Assembly (NCBI RefSeq): GCF_900176115.1
Contig: NZ_FWWR01000009.1
Span: 310,001-374,000, forward strand
Length of the DNA: 64,000 nucleotides
Source: Peptoniphilus asaccharolyticus DSM 20463
GTDB taxonomy: Bacteria > Bacillota > Clostridia > Tissierellales > Peptoniphilaceae
Reading direction: 5' to 3'
The notes below the pieces were generated by a model. That model did not search any database and was not told the origin of the DNA. It saw nothing but the letters and a program-made list of their open reading frames with translations. A program made the position numbers and the translations under genes. Positions 17,205 to 25,067 of this stretch are shown here, piece by piece; positions within the stretch are counted from its first letter, which is position 1; the number at the start of each line of letters is the position of its first letter.

Positions 17205-18299
17205 TTATTTAGATATACTGTTTTCTAAAATTTTATCAACTTGTTCAGTTTTTAAATCGTAATTATAGAATAGTTTGTAGAAATCTTTGATTTCATCTTG
17301 GATTTTAACTTTATATTGTTCAGGATATAAAAGATTTCCAAGCCATGTTATTCCAATTATTCTGTTTACTGATGGAGGGGATGCTAAGAAACCGTAAGGT
17401 TCTGATGGAACTCTATACACTTTACCGTTTTTAACTGCATCAAGATTTGCCCAAGTTGAGTCTGTAGTTATAATATCGTATAGATTTTGATTATCTGCGA
17501 TAATTACTTTAGGGTTCCAACTTAGAATTTGCTCCATTGAGATTTCACTTCCACCGCCTTTAGATTGAGCTTCTACGTCCGCTACGTTTTTCGCTCCAAC
17601 TAAGTCCAAAACTTCAGAATGGAAAGAACCAACTGCATTAGTATTAAGCCCAGCATCTCCCATAGCCCAGTAAACTGAAATTTTTTCTTCTTCTGGGATA
17701 GTTATTTTTTTAGCACTTTCTATTACATTTTTAGAGTATTCAGCTAATTTATCTGTCTTAGAAGTATCTCCAATAATTTCGCCAAGCTTTTGATATGCAT
17801 CAGCCATTGTTTCAAGTCTTGCTTCTACAAACACTACAGGTATATTTATTTGATTTTGTAGATTATCCATATCTTCAACGATAGTTTTTTTAGCTTCTCC
17901 TATATCTATAACTAAATCTGGAGAGTTTTTAACTAATTCTTCCATATTTAAATTTGAATTCTTTCCGTAGAATTGTCCAAAGATAGGAAGTTCAGCAATG
18001 CTTGATAGATATTCTTTTTGATTATCTGTTACAGGTTTTGCTAATCCAGCTAATTTTTCAGAATTAGAAGTATAGAGAACTATCTGTGCAAGAGGACCTG
18101 ATGGGGCAATTTTGGATATTGTGTTGGGTATTTCCACTTCTCTGCCAACTGAGTCCACAATAGTTCTTGTTCCACTAACTTCTGCAGTTTTTGTAGTTTC
18201 TTTAGAATTATTGGCAGTTTCTTGTTTCTGACATCCAACCACAATAAAACTAAAGAGTAGGGTTACGGCTAACAACTTGAATAATAGTTTTTTATTCAT
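17205..18299 (-). CDS. ABC importer substrate-binding lipoprotein (siderophore/heme/B12 class)
   Basis: 364 residues. Signal peptide with lipobox VVGC and acylated Cys23, then a Ser/Thr-rich linker and a helical-backbone binding protein of the FhuD/BtuF class (peripla_BP_2), with PNTISKIAP, PDLVIDIG and PKVIIADN segments. It captures the metal chelate outside the membrane and delivers it to the permease. It is the last gene of a minus-strand NTPase-permease-ATPase-binding protein operon. The family does not reveal the ligand; lack of a B12 riboswitch argues mildly for an iron chelate or heme. Confidence 0.9.
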   Translation of the reverse strand: MNKKLLFKLLAVTLLFSFIVVGCQKQETANNSKETTKTAEVSGTRTIVDSVGREVEIPNTISKIAPSGPLAQIVLYTSNSEKLAGLAKPVTDNQKEYLSSIAELPIFGQFYGKNSNLNMEELVKNSPDLVIDIGEAKKTIVEDMDNLQNQINIPVVFVEARLETMADAYQKLGEIIGDTSKTDKLAEYSKNVIESAKKITIPEEEKISVYWAMGDAGLNTNAVGSFHSEVLDLVGAKNVADVEAQSKGGGSEISMEQILSWNPKVIIADNQNLYDIITTDSTWANLDAVKNGKVYRVPSEPYGFLASPPSVNRIIGITWLGNLLYPEQYKVKIQDEIKDFYKLFYNYDLKTEQVDKILENSISK

Positions 18300-18347
18300 T
18301 TTACAACTCCTTTAAATTTATTTTAAAACTTCTTACGTTTTAATAAA

Positions 18348-19136
18348 CTATTGTTTTCTATATTTTTTCAAATCAGGAATGATTACTTTCTGCTCTAACT
18401 GTTCTATATTTCTAATCAATATTGGAATTTTATATATTTCAGATAGGGTAGGTTCGGTCATAACTTCATCTGTATTTCCATAGATAATGGATTTACCATC
18501 ATTTAGGATTAAAACCTTATCTGCAAAAATTTGTGCGTGTTCTGGATTGTGAGTTGAAAATAGAATCAAATATCCACTTTTTGCAAGATTTGATATATAT
18601 TCCATAACTTTGATTTGGTTTCCGTAATCTAAATTAGAACATGGCTCATCCATAACCAAAATCTTGGCTTGTTGTGCAATTGCCCTAGCTATTAAGACAA
18701 GTTGTCTTTCTCCGCCGGATAGTTCATTGAAATTTCTATCTCTAAGATGTTCTAAGTTAAGAGAAGATAGAGCATCTTCCATCAGTAGATAAGACTTTTT
18801 GTTTGGCATTTCAAAAGTATTTAGGATGGAAGTTGTGCCCATTAGTACCATTTCTTCAACTGTGTATGGTAAGACTTTATCTTGGCTTTGAGGAATGTAT
18901 GCTATGCTTTGTGCTAAACTCTTCTGAGAGAAATCTTTTATATTTGTTCCATCTATAGAAACCAAACCTGAATAATTTTTGATTATTCTCAAAATGATTT
19001 TAAATAGTGTGCTTTTTCCAACTCCATTTTTGCCGAGAATGGCGATTAAATTTCCAGTCTTAGCTTCAAAGGAAATATTTTTTAGAACATCGTCATTTTT
19101 ATATTTAAAGCTTATATTTTCAACTTTAAGATTCAT
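18348..19136 (-). CDS. ABC importer ATP-binding protein (FepC/BtuD class)
   Basis: 262 residues. Walker A GKNGVGKST (35-43), Q-loop, signature LSGGERQLVLIARA, Walker B ILVMDEPCSNLD and the H-loop FSTHNPEHA are all present, so it should be active. It energises the adjacent permease on the cytoplasmic face. It overlaps the permease gene by one base; GAGGTG precedes its ATG. Confidence 0.94.
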   Translation of the reverse strand: MNLKVENISFKYKNDDVLKNISFEAKTGNLIAILGKNGVGKSTLFKIILRIIKNYSGLVSIDGTNIKDFSQKSLAQSIAYIPQSQDKVLPYTVEEMVLMGTTSILNTFEMPNKKSYLLMEDALSSLNLEHLRDRNFNELSGGERQLVLIARAIAQQAKILVMDEPCSNLDYGNQIKVMEYISNLAKSGYLILFSTHNPEHAQIFADKVLILNDGKSIIYGNTDEVMTEPTLSEIYKIPILIRNIEQLEQKVIIPDLKKYRKQ

Positions 19137-20152
19137 TATCTATTCACCTCCAAAGTCATAAGGTAGATAAAGAAAGGCGCACCTATAAAAGAAGTCAGTA
19201 TTCCAATAGGTATTTCACTGGTGGATATAAGCCTTGAAAAGTTATCTACTATCAGTAGAAAGGAACTGCCAAGCAGAATCGAACCAGGAATAACTCTTCT
19301 CATATCATTTCCAAAAAATATTTTTGAAACGTGCGGAATGACAAGTCCTATCCAACCGATAACTCCACTAACAGAAACACAAACTGCTGTGATTAAAGTG
19401 GTTGATAAAATAGCTACTATACGTAATTTTTCAGGATTAACACCCAGAGAGTGAGCTTCTTCATCGCCAAGAGTCAGTATGTTCAATTTCCATCTAATTA
19501 AAAAAATTACAATCAATCCTATAAATATAATGGGTGCGGAAAATATAAAATCATCTATAGTTGATGAGTTTAAAGAACCCATAAGCCAATAAGTTATGGC
19601 TGGAAGCTCGCTTGTCGGGTCGGCAATTAATTTTAGAAGAGAAACTGCTGAAGAAAAAAGAGAGCTCACCATCATTCCGGTTAGGACAAGTCCAATATCT
19701 CTATTCTTTTTTATATTTTTTGAAACTAATATAACTATAAATATCGAAATCGTTCCCATAGAGAAGGAAAGTAAAGTCGTTGAAAATCTATTAAAGCCAA
19801 GCAGGATTCCAAGAGCAGCTCCAAATCCTGCACTACTTGAAGCACCTAACACATCCGGAGATACCATTGGATTGTGAAAAACTGCTTGCAGTGTAGCTCC
19901 GGAAACAGAAAGTCCCAAACCTACCAAAAGCCCCATCAAAATTCTAGGTAGCCTAATATTATATAAGACTGTGGAAATATTTGGCTTTAATTTAAAATTA
20001 AAATTAAATAACTGATTTAAAATACTTTTGGTTACATCTTGGTAGGAAATAGAGTATCTCCCAATGCAGAATGAAGTAACTATCACTGCAAATAAAATAA
20101 TCCAAAGTATAAAAAAAGTAAGTCTATATTTTTTTGAGTAATTTTTAACCAT
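19136..20152 (-). CDS. FecCD-family ABC permease
   Basis: 338 residues from ATG 20152, which has AGGTG at the right distance; a GTG three codons earlier is less likely. It is a polytopic membrane protein of the BtuC/FhuB type with about nine to ten hydrophobic segments and the conserved LPRILMGLLVGLGLSVSGA and GVIGWIGLVIPH regions, the latter near the ATPase coupling helix. It forms the homodimeric channel of the importer. It overlaps the upstream NTPase gene by eight bases. Confidence 0.94.
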   Translation of the reverse strand: MVKNYSKKYRLTFFILWIILFAVIVTSFCIGRYSISYQDVTKSILNQLFNFNFKLKPNISTVLYNIRLPRILMGLLVGLGLSVSGATLQAVFHNPMVSPDVLGASSSAGFGAALGILLGFNRFSTTLLSFSMGTISIFIVILVSKNIKKNRDIGLVLTGMMVSSLFSSAVSLLKLIADPTSELPAITYWLMGSLNSSTIDDFIFSAPIIFIGLIVIFLIRWKLNILTLGDEEAHSLGVNPEKLRIVAILSTTLITAVCVSVSGVIGWIGLVIPHVSKIFFGNDMRRVIPGSILLGSSFLLIVDNFSRLISTSEIPIGILTSFIGAPFFIYLMTLEVNR

Positions 20153-20780
20153 TGTTTTCACCTGAAAGTAAATAACTTTCTAATATTTCTGAGTTTAAGT
20201 GAGAGCTATCTTTAATATCTGAGATGGAGGTAAAGTTTGAAAAATATTTTTCTATCTTTTTACGCTTTTCTATAAGTTCTAAATTTTTAAGATTAGATTT
20301 TTTCACCATATTTTGAAATTGCTCTTGAATTTTATATACCAAAATCAAATCTTGATCTGAATTAAATATTTCCGTCAATTTTTTTAATACAGTTTGATTT
20401 AAAAGTTCTTTACCACCAATTTCATCAATTACAATTAAATCAGGATTTTTACATTCTAAGTATCTAAAAAAATACTTTTCAAAAATTTGATCGTCAAAAA
20501 TATATTTGCAGTTGTGAGTTTTCAAAAAAATTTCATTCTGAGAAATATCATTAAAGTCACTTTTTAATATTTTTTCTGTATTACCATTTGAAGAATACAA
20601 TTCTAAAGCTGAATTAATTTCGATTAGGGAGTAGCCATAGACATTACCATCTTTGAAAACTCTTTTGGTGGTATAACCGCAGATATTTTTGTATCTTTCT
20701 TTGTTGTAATATAAGAAGTTTAGAAGTGAAGTACTCTTTCCGGTACCACTTTTCAAACTGATTAATAAATGATTTTTCAT
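20145..20780 (-). CDS. THEP1-like NTPase (NTPase_1/DUF265) leading the ABC operon
   Basis: 211 residues. P-loop SLKSGTGKST at residues 8-17 and Walker B LIVIDEIGGKEL, the ID-E-IG-x-x-E-L pattern typical of the THEP1/NTPase_1 family, whose members hydrolyse nucleoside triphosphates in vitro. The second half is divergent and lysine-rich. It is first in the importer operon and overlaps the permease gene, so a role linked to uptake or metal handling is likely, but unproven. The first Gly of the Walker A motif is replaced by Ser8/Lys10 context (xLKSGTGKS), still consistent with a P-loop. Confidence 0.7.
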   Translation of the reverse strand: MKNHLLISLKSGTGKSTSLLNFLYYNKERYKNICGYTTKRVFKDGNVYGYSLIEINSALELYSSNGNTEKILKSDFNDISQNEIFLKTHNCKYIFDDQIFEKYFFRYLECKNPDLIVIDEIGGKELLNQTVLKKLTEIFNSDQDLILVYKIQEQFQNMVKKSNLKNLELIEKRKKIEKYFSNFTSISDIKDSSHLNSEILESYLLSGENNG

Positions 20781-20828
20781 TTCACACCTATATAAAATTC
20801 TTATTATATAAATTTTTAATATAAATTT

Positions 20829-20857
20829 ATTATAAATACAAACGTATTATTTGTCAA
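20829..20857 (-). promoter_or_regulatory. Consensus promoter of the NTPase-ABC operon with internal palindrome
   Basis: On the minus strand TTGACA, a 17-bp spacer and TATAAT, both perfect consensus. The spacer carries AATAC-GTTT-GTATT, an inverted repeat between -35 and -10 where a repressor would block polymerase. The leader before the NTPase ATG is only about 40 nt, too short for a B12 riboswitch. Confidence 0.8.
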
Positions 20858-20871
20858 AAATATTCGGATGC

Positions 20872-20903
20872 AAAAAAAGACGACTTCGAATTGAAATCGT
20901 CTT
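20872..20903 (-). terminator. Terminator after the CstA gene
   Basis: AAGACGA/TCGTCTT stem and a run of seven T residues on the minus strand. Confidence 0.85.
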
Positions 20904-20915
20904 AGAGTTTTAAAT

Positions 20916-22385
20916 TTAGTTATCTAATTTTTGGATATATTCTTTTCTTGATTCAGCTCTTTTAACAACGAATAGAGCAAATAGAATAGAAACTACAACT
21001 CCAACAATGTAACTTGCTGTATAACCTTCCATTCCTAATCTCTTATCTAATGAGAAACCAAGATCAGCATGGAATATATAGCTTGTTACTATGAAAGTAT
21101 AGAATATTCCTGGGATTAGAGAAATATAATAATTTTTATTGTGAGCTTTTAGATAAATTGAAATCATAATTAGAGCGAATACTGCAACTAATTGGTTTGT
21201 AAATCCAAAGTATCTCCAAAGCATATTGAATCCACCAGCATTTGATTTAGCGAAGAATAAAATTAATACAGCTGGTATAAAGATTATTATAGAAAGGACA
21301 ACTCTCTTAAATGCAATTGATTGGTCAATATTGAATTGTTCAGCAATCATAAGTCTAAGAGAACGGAAAGCTGTATCTCCACTTGTTATAGGGAGTACAA
21401 TTACACCAATAATTGCAAGTAGTCCACCGATGTTACCCATAAATCTTTGAGATATTTCTCCAACCATTAAAGTGGCTGTTGTATCAAGAGGTGCTGTAGT
21501 ATTAAACAATACCATTGCTCCAGCAGCCCAACACATAGCGATAAAACCTTCAGCAAGCATCATGTTATAGAAAGTTTGACGACCTTCTCTTTCGCTCTTA
21601 ACAGTTCTTGAAATTAGAGTTGCTTGTGAGCCGTGGAAACCTGACATAATACCACAAGCCACTGTAATGAAGAATACTGGAATAAATGATTGAGCTGATG
21701 GATGTTCTGAAATTAATACTCCAGAAGTAATAGAGTGAAGGTCAGCTCCTCCAGTTAATAGAACTCCAATGAAAACTCCTATAGCTGAAATTCCAAGAAA
21801 AGCTCCAAAGATTGGATACACACGTCCGATAATTGCATCAATAGGGAATAGAGTAGCAACAATGTGATAAAGTAGAATACAAGCGTAAACTATCCAAATT
21901 ACATTTGAGTTAATATCCATGTGAAGAATATTATTTACTATTAAATCTCCAGGAGTGTAGATAAACACAACACCAGTTAAAAGCATCAAAATCCAAATGA
22001 TGATGTTGTAGATTTTGTTTGTACCATTACCAACATATTTTTTCATAAGAGTTGGAACTTGAGCACCATCATTTCTCATAGAGATCATTCCCACAAAGTA
22101 ATCATGTAATGAACCTGCAAAAACACAGCCAATAGGTATAGCTAAAAATGCGATTGGTCCAAAAAGGATACCTTGGATAGGTCCTAAGATAGGGCCTGTA
22201 CCAGCAATGTTTAAAAGTTCAATAAGTTGATTCTTCCATTTTTTCATTCCTACGTAGTCAACGCCATCTGCTTTAGCGATTGCAGGTGTAACACGGTCAT
22301 CAGGTCCAAATACTTTTTCACAGTATTTACCATAGCCATAGCCACATACAACTAAAATCAGCACGCCGATTAAAAATAATACCAT
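20916..22385 (-). CDS. cstA: CstA-family carbon starvation transporter
   Basis: 489 residues, the shorter CstA form found in Firmicutes (E. coli CstA is about 700). Many hydrophobic segments with the CstA signatures NIAGTGPILGPIQG (residues about 59-72), GSLHDYFVGMIS and SGFHGSQATLISRT. Members take up pyruvate or peptides; which one applies here cannot be decided. GAGGAGG precedes the ATG. It has its own terminator and seems monocistronic. Confidence 0.9.
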   Translation of the reverse strand: MVLFLIGVLILVVCGYGYGKYCEKVFGPDDRVTPAIAKADGVDYVGMKKWKNQLIELLNIAGTGPILGPIQGILFGPIAFLAIPIGCVFAGSLHDYFVGMISMRNDGAQVPTLMKKYVGNGTNKIYNIIIWILMLLTGVVFIYTPGDLIVNNILHMDINSNVIWIVYACILLYHIVATLFPIDAIIGRVYPIFGAFLGISAIGVFIGVLLTGGADLHSITSGVLISEHPSAQSFIPVFFITVACGIMSGFHGSQATLISRTVKSEREGRQTFYNMMLAEGFIAMCWAAGAMVLFNTTAPLDTTATLMVGEISQRFMGNIGGLLAIIGVIVLPITSGDTAFRSLRLMIAEQFNIDQSIAFKRVVLSIIIFIPAVLILFFAKSNAGGFNMLWRYFGFTNQLVAVFALIMISIYLKAHNKNYYISLIPGIFYTFIVTSYIFHADLGFSLDKRLGMEGYTASYIVGVVVSILFALFVVKRAESRKEYIQKLDN

Positions 22386-22460
22386 AAATTTTCCTCCTCA
22401 GTATAATTTATACAATATAAATTTAATACATAAAATAGATTTTAGCAAGGTAAAATAATA

Positions 22461-22483
22461 AAAAAAGGACTCATTTAGAGTCC
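22461..22483 (-). terminator. Terminator overlapping the end of the MOSC gene
   Basis: GGACTC/GAGTCC stem with a five-base loop followed by seven T residues on the minus strand. The stop codon of the MOSC gene lies inside the stem-loop. Confidence 0.8.
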
Positions 22484-22902
22484 ATAATTTCAATAGAATC
22501 ACCTATGTTGATAGTTCCACCTTTAATAATTTTTGTGAAAATTCCCTCAAGAGGCATTACGCATTTTCCAACAGCTTGCTTAATTGCACAACCTTTGTGA
22601 CATTCTTTTCCTATTTGAGTAACTTCTTGTATAGTTTCTCCTATTTTTAATACAGTTCCAATTGGAAGTTCGTATAATATGATACCTTCAGTAGTTAAAT
22701 TTTCGGCAAAATCTCCATATTTAAGATTTAAGCCTTCCATTTTATTAAAACTTTCTACTCCAAGTAAACTTACTTGTCTATGCCAATTGCCACCATGAGC
22801 ATCATCTTTTAGTCCAAAATTTTCTATAAACTCCCCAGAATTTTGAGGTATCTTAACTACACCTTTAGTTTCGGATTTATTTATAGATACAACTTTTGCC
22901 AT
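22471..22902 (-). CDS. MOSC domain protein
   Basis: 143 residues from ATG 22902 with AGGTG upstream; the preceding TTG is too close to count. A stand-alone MOSC domain, the sulfur-carrier fold found at the end of molybdenum-cofactor sulfurases. It shows HGGNWHRQVSLL, FAENLTTEGI and GKECHKGCAI, with a conserved cysteine likely to carry sulfur. No molybdenum-cofactor genes are near, so its partner is unknown. Confidence 0.88.
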   Translation of the reverse strand: MAKVVSINKSETKGVVKIPQNSGEFIENFGLKDDAHGGNWHRQVSLLGVESFNKMEGLNLKYGDFAENLTTEGIILYELPIGTVLKIGETIQEVTQIGKECHKGCAIKQAVGKCVMPLEGIFTKIIKGGTINIGDSIEIMDSK

Positions 22903-22937
22903 CAAATCACCTAACTATTCTAAATTAATTTTAGTAT

Positions 22938-22966
22938 ATTATATGGCATTTAATTCTTTAACTCAA
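22938..22966 (-). promoter_or_regulatory. Promoter of the MOSC gene
   Basis: Minus strand TTGAGT, 17-bp spacer, TATAAT, 35 bases before the ATG. Confidence 0.7.
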
Positions 22967-23006
22967 GATTAAATAGTTTACCCAACTACTATAAAAAATT
23001 AATAGC

Positions 23007-23035
23007 TTGACTTATTAGATTAAAAATTATATTTT
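23007..23035 (+). promoter_or_regulatory. Promoter of the membrane protein gene at 23.1 kb
   Basis: TTGACT, 17-bp spacer, TATTTT (a TATATT two bases to the left is the alternative). Confidence 0.5.
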
Positions 23036-23070
23036 AAATTAGACACTAATTAAGTAAAGAGGAGATATAA

Positions 23071-23508
23071 ATGGTAGTATATGTTTTGTTAATAGCGATG
23101 TCTTTAGGAACGATTTATAATATTTACAAATTTTTAAAAAATGAAGTTCACACAAAAATTCTCTGGCCTAAAAAAATATTATCTTTTCTTTTTTTAGCAG
23201 CAATAGTATTTATGTATTTTAAATTTAGTGATTTAAAAATAATAAATTTAGCAGTTGGATTAGTGGGATGGATATTTTTTGTTTCCGGATTTTTAGCAGA
23301 AGGATTTTCAACAAGAGGAGTTACAATCACTCCAAACTCTCTTTTTATTTCTATATTTTCCAATTGGAGAGATTTAGATAAAGTTAAGTATATGAAGTTA
23401 GAAAAAGGGAATACATTAGTTAATTTTAAGGTGAGCAGTTGGGAAATAAGACAGGTTTATTCAGATGAAGAAATTAAAAAATTTAAAAAATATCTGAAAG
23501 AAAATTAG
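23071..23508 (+). CDS. Small membrane protein of unknown function
   Basis: 145 residues with three hydrophobic segments (about 1-20, 33-51, 57-76) and a C-terminal polar part, roughly 85-145, that begins GVTITPNSLFISIFSNWRD, a pattern seen in small membrane proteins with a PH-like or DUF5673-type domain. AGAGGAG precedes the ATG. It is a single gene with no informative neighbours. Confidence 0.7.
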   Translation: MVVYVLLIAMSLGTIYNIYKFLKNEVHTKILWPKKILSFLFLAAIVFMYFKFSDLKIINLAVGLVGWIFFVSGFLAEGFSTRGVTITPNSLFISIFSNWRDLDKVKYMKLEKGNTLVNFKVSSWEIRQVYSDEEIKKFKKYLKEN

Positions 23509-23520
23509 AAACACAATGTC

Positions 23521-23549
23521 TTTACAAAATTTAAACTTGAATGTATAAT
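23521..23549 (+). promoter_or_regulatory. Promoter of tRNA-Leu
   Basis: TTTACA, 17-bp spacer, TATAAT, ending 17 bases before the mature tRNA 5' end. It overlaps the region just after the membrane-protein stop. Confidence 0.8.
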
Positions 23550-23566
23550 TATAAATTAGTTGTCGT

Positions 23567-23653
23567 GCGGGAGTGCTGGAATAGGCAGACAGGCATGTTT
23601 GAGGGGCATGTGCGAGTGATCGCGTGCGGGTTCAAGTCCCACCTTCCGCACCA
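23567..23653 (+). tRNA. tRNA-Leu (GAG)
   Basis: 87-nt class II tRNA. Acceptor GCGGGAG/CTTCCGC with one G-U pair, anticodon loop TTGAGGG giving GAG, a long variable arm (GTGCGAGTGATCGCGT), T-arm GGGTTCAAGTCCC and encoded CCA. Confidence 0.95.
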
Positions 23654-23704
23654 TTTATAATATTGAAATGAGTTTTAAAATAAAATATATCATTAGAATT
23701 TTTT

Positions 23705-23736
23705 GAAATAGTTGAGTTTAGACTATTTCTTTTTTT
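23705..23736 (+). terminator. Terminator of tRNA-Leu; insertion target of IS copy 1
   Basis: GAAATAGT/ACTATTTC stem (23705-23712, 23722-23729) with a nine-base loop and seven T residues. The IS begins four bases after the last T. Confidence 0.88.
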
Positions 23737-23740
23737 ACAT

Positions 23741-24860
23741 AGATAATTTATCATAACAAGTGCAACATAAATAAACTCATAGCTAATCAGCTGTGTTAAT
23801 ATGTAAGTGACCAAACAAAACATATTAAAAGGAGTGATTAACTATGAGCTATAACCATCTTACCATAGAAGAAAGATCTTGTATTTACCAATTTTTAAAT
23901 TTAGGAATGAGTATAAGGAAAATTGCACAAGCACTTAAAAGGTCACCTAGTACAATATCTAGAGAAATTAAAAGAAATTCATCTAAGATAAAAGTTAGTA
24001 GGGGAAGTTACACTAAGTACTTTCCGATAAAGGCAAATGATAAATATATTGATAGAAGAAAAGACTGCCATAGAAAAAGTAAATTTTCTAAAGATGTTAT
24101 TGATTATTTAACTGTAAAGATTAACGAACATTGGTCCCCTGAACAAATATCAAATAGAAACACAAATGAGATTCATGAATTACCATCTACATCAACGATA
24201 TATAGAATGATACACGCCAAAAAGCTGCCAAAAACTAGTATGAAAAATTTGAGAAGAAAAGCTAAATTTAAAAGGCCAACAGAAAAAAGAGGAAAATTCA
24301 ATGATAAAGGTAGAACAATTAAGAAAAGACCTAAAGAGGTATACAGAAGGCAAGAATTAGGCCACTGGGAAGCAGATACAGTGGAATCAGGCAGATTAGA
24401 TCATAAAAGGAAAAGTAGATGTTGTTTCGTAACTTTAGCAGAAAGAAAATCTAGATATTATATAGCAATCCTAGTTGAAAATAGAAAGTCGGAAAGCGTA
24501 ACACCAGCAATAATAAATGCATTAAAAGATTATCCAAAAGAATTAGTAAAAACAATAACCTTTGATAGAGGTAAAGAATTTTCAGAATTTGAGAAAATAG
24601 AAAAAGAATTAGGATGCAAAACTTATTTTTGTGATCCCTATTGTGCATGGCAAAAAGGTACAAATGAAAATAGTAACGGACTTTTGAGGGAGTTTTATCC
24701 TAAGGGTATGGATTTATCAGAAGTGAATATTGATGAATTAAATTATAACTTAAGTTTAATGAATAATAGACCTAGAAAATAGTATAAAATAATAAAACAA
24801 CCTAAAGAAGAACTTTTTGGTCTCTTACCATAGGTGTTGCATTTGATTTGACAATTCGTC
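23741..24860 (+). mobile_element. IS30-family insertion sequence, copy 1
   Basis: 1120 bp. Ends were found by comparing with the copy at 51.3 kb: identity starts at AGATAATTT and ends at ACAATTCGTC. The ends form imperfect inverted repeats of about 26 bp (left ...TGCAACA, right complement ...TGCAACA). The flanking CAT on both sides (23738-23740 and 24861-24863) is a 3-bp target duplication, as expected for IS30. It sits four bases past the tRNA-Leu terminator T-run. It differs from copy 2 by a few substitutions and three single-A insertions near the 3' end of the transposase. Confidence 0.95.
23844..24782 (+). CDS. IS30-family transposase, C-terminally truncated by 16 residues
   Basis: 312 residues against 328 in copy 2. 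It has the N-terminal HTH (LTIEERSCIYQFL, SPSTISREIKR) and the DDE core: D in HWEADTVES, D in TFDRGKEF and E in NENSNGLLREF. Extra A residues at about 24781-24810 create a TAG after NNRPRK; the lost tail reads CIKYKTPKEELFGLLP in copy 2. All catalytic residues remain, so loss of activity is not certain. A strong AAAGGAG site precedes the ATG. Confidence 0.93.
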   Translation: MSYNHLTIEERSCIYQFLNLGMSIRKIAQALKRSPSTISREIKRNSSKIKVSRGSYTKYFPIKANDKYIDRRKDCHRKSKFSKDVIDYLTVKINEHWSPEQISNRNTNEIHELPSTSTIYRMIHAKKLPKTSMKNLRRKAKFKRPTEKRGKFNDKGRTIKKRPKEVYRRQELGHWEADTVESGRLDHKRKSRCCFVTLAERKSRYYIAILVENRKSESVTPAIINALKDYPKELVKTITFDRGKEFSEFEKIEKELGCKTYFCDPYCAWQKGTNENSNGLLREFYPKGMDLSEVNIDELNYNLSLMNNRPRK

Positions 24861-24876
24861 CATACAAAAATAATTT
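24848..24876 (+). promoter_or_regulatory. Possible hybrid promoter at the right end of IS copy 1
   Basis: The IS end provides a perfect TTGACA (24848-24853); 17 bases later the flanking DNA provides TAATTT (24871-24876). It points toward the rnf operon. Activity is an inference. Confidence 0.45.
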
Positions 24877-24987
24877 CACGATATGGAATACGTTCGCTAA
24901 ATTGGAAAAAATATCTCATTTTAATAAAATTACTGGCGAATTTGTGTAATTCATTAACAAATAGAGTTTATTTTTTCACAATCTCAA

Positions 24988-25016
24988 TATACAACAAATA
25001 TTTTAAATGATATAAT
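24988..25016 (+). promoter_or_regulatory. Native promoter of the rnf operon
   Basis: TATACA, 17-bp spacer, TATAAT, 51 bases before the rnfC ATG. Confidence 0.55.
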
Positions 25017-25067
25017 CATAGTAGTGTGTTATGTTATTATCAAAATTTAAAATAAGAGGTGAATTAA

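Noticed and set aside
20781-20828. Cobalamin riboswitch before the ABC operon
   Set aside because: Only about 50 bases lie between promoter and start codon and none of the conserved B12-box sequence is seen.
24882-24946. TTCGC...GCGAA inverted repeat after IS copy 1
   Set aside because: Five pairs and a loop of about 40 bases without a T-run; not a credible terminator between the IS and rnf.
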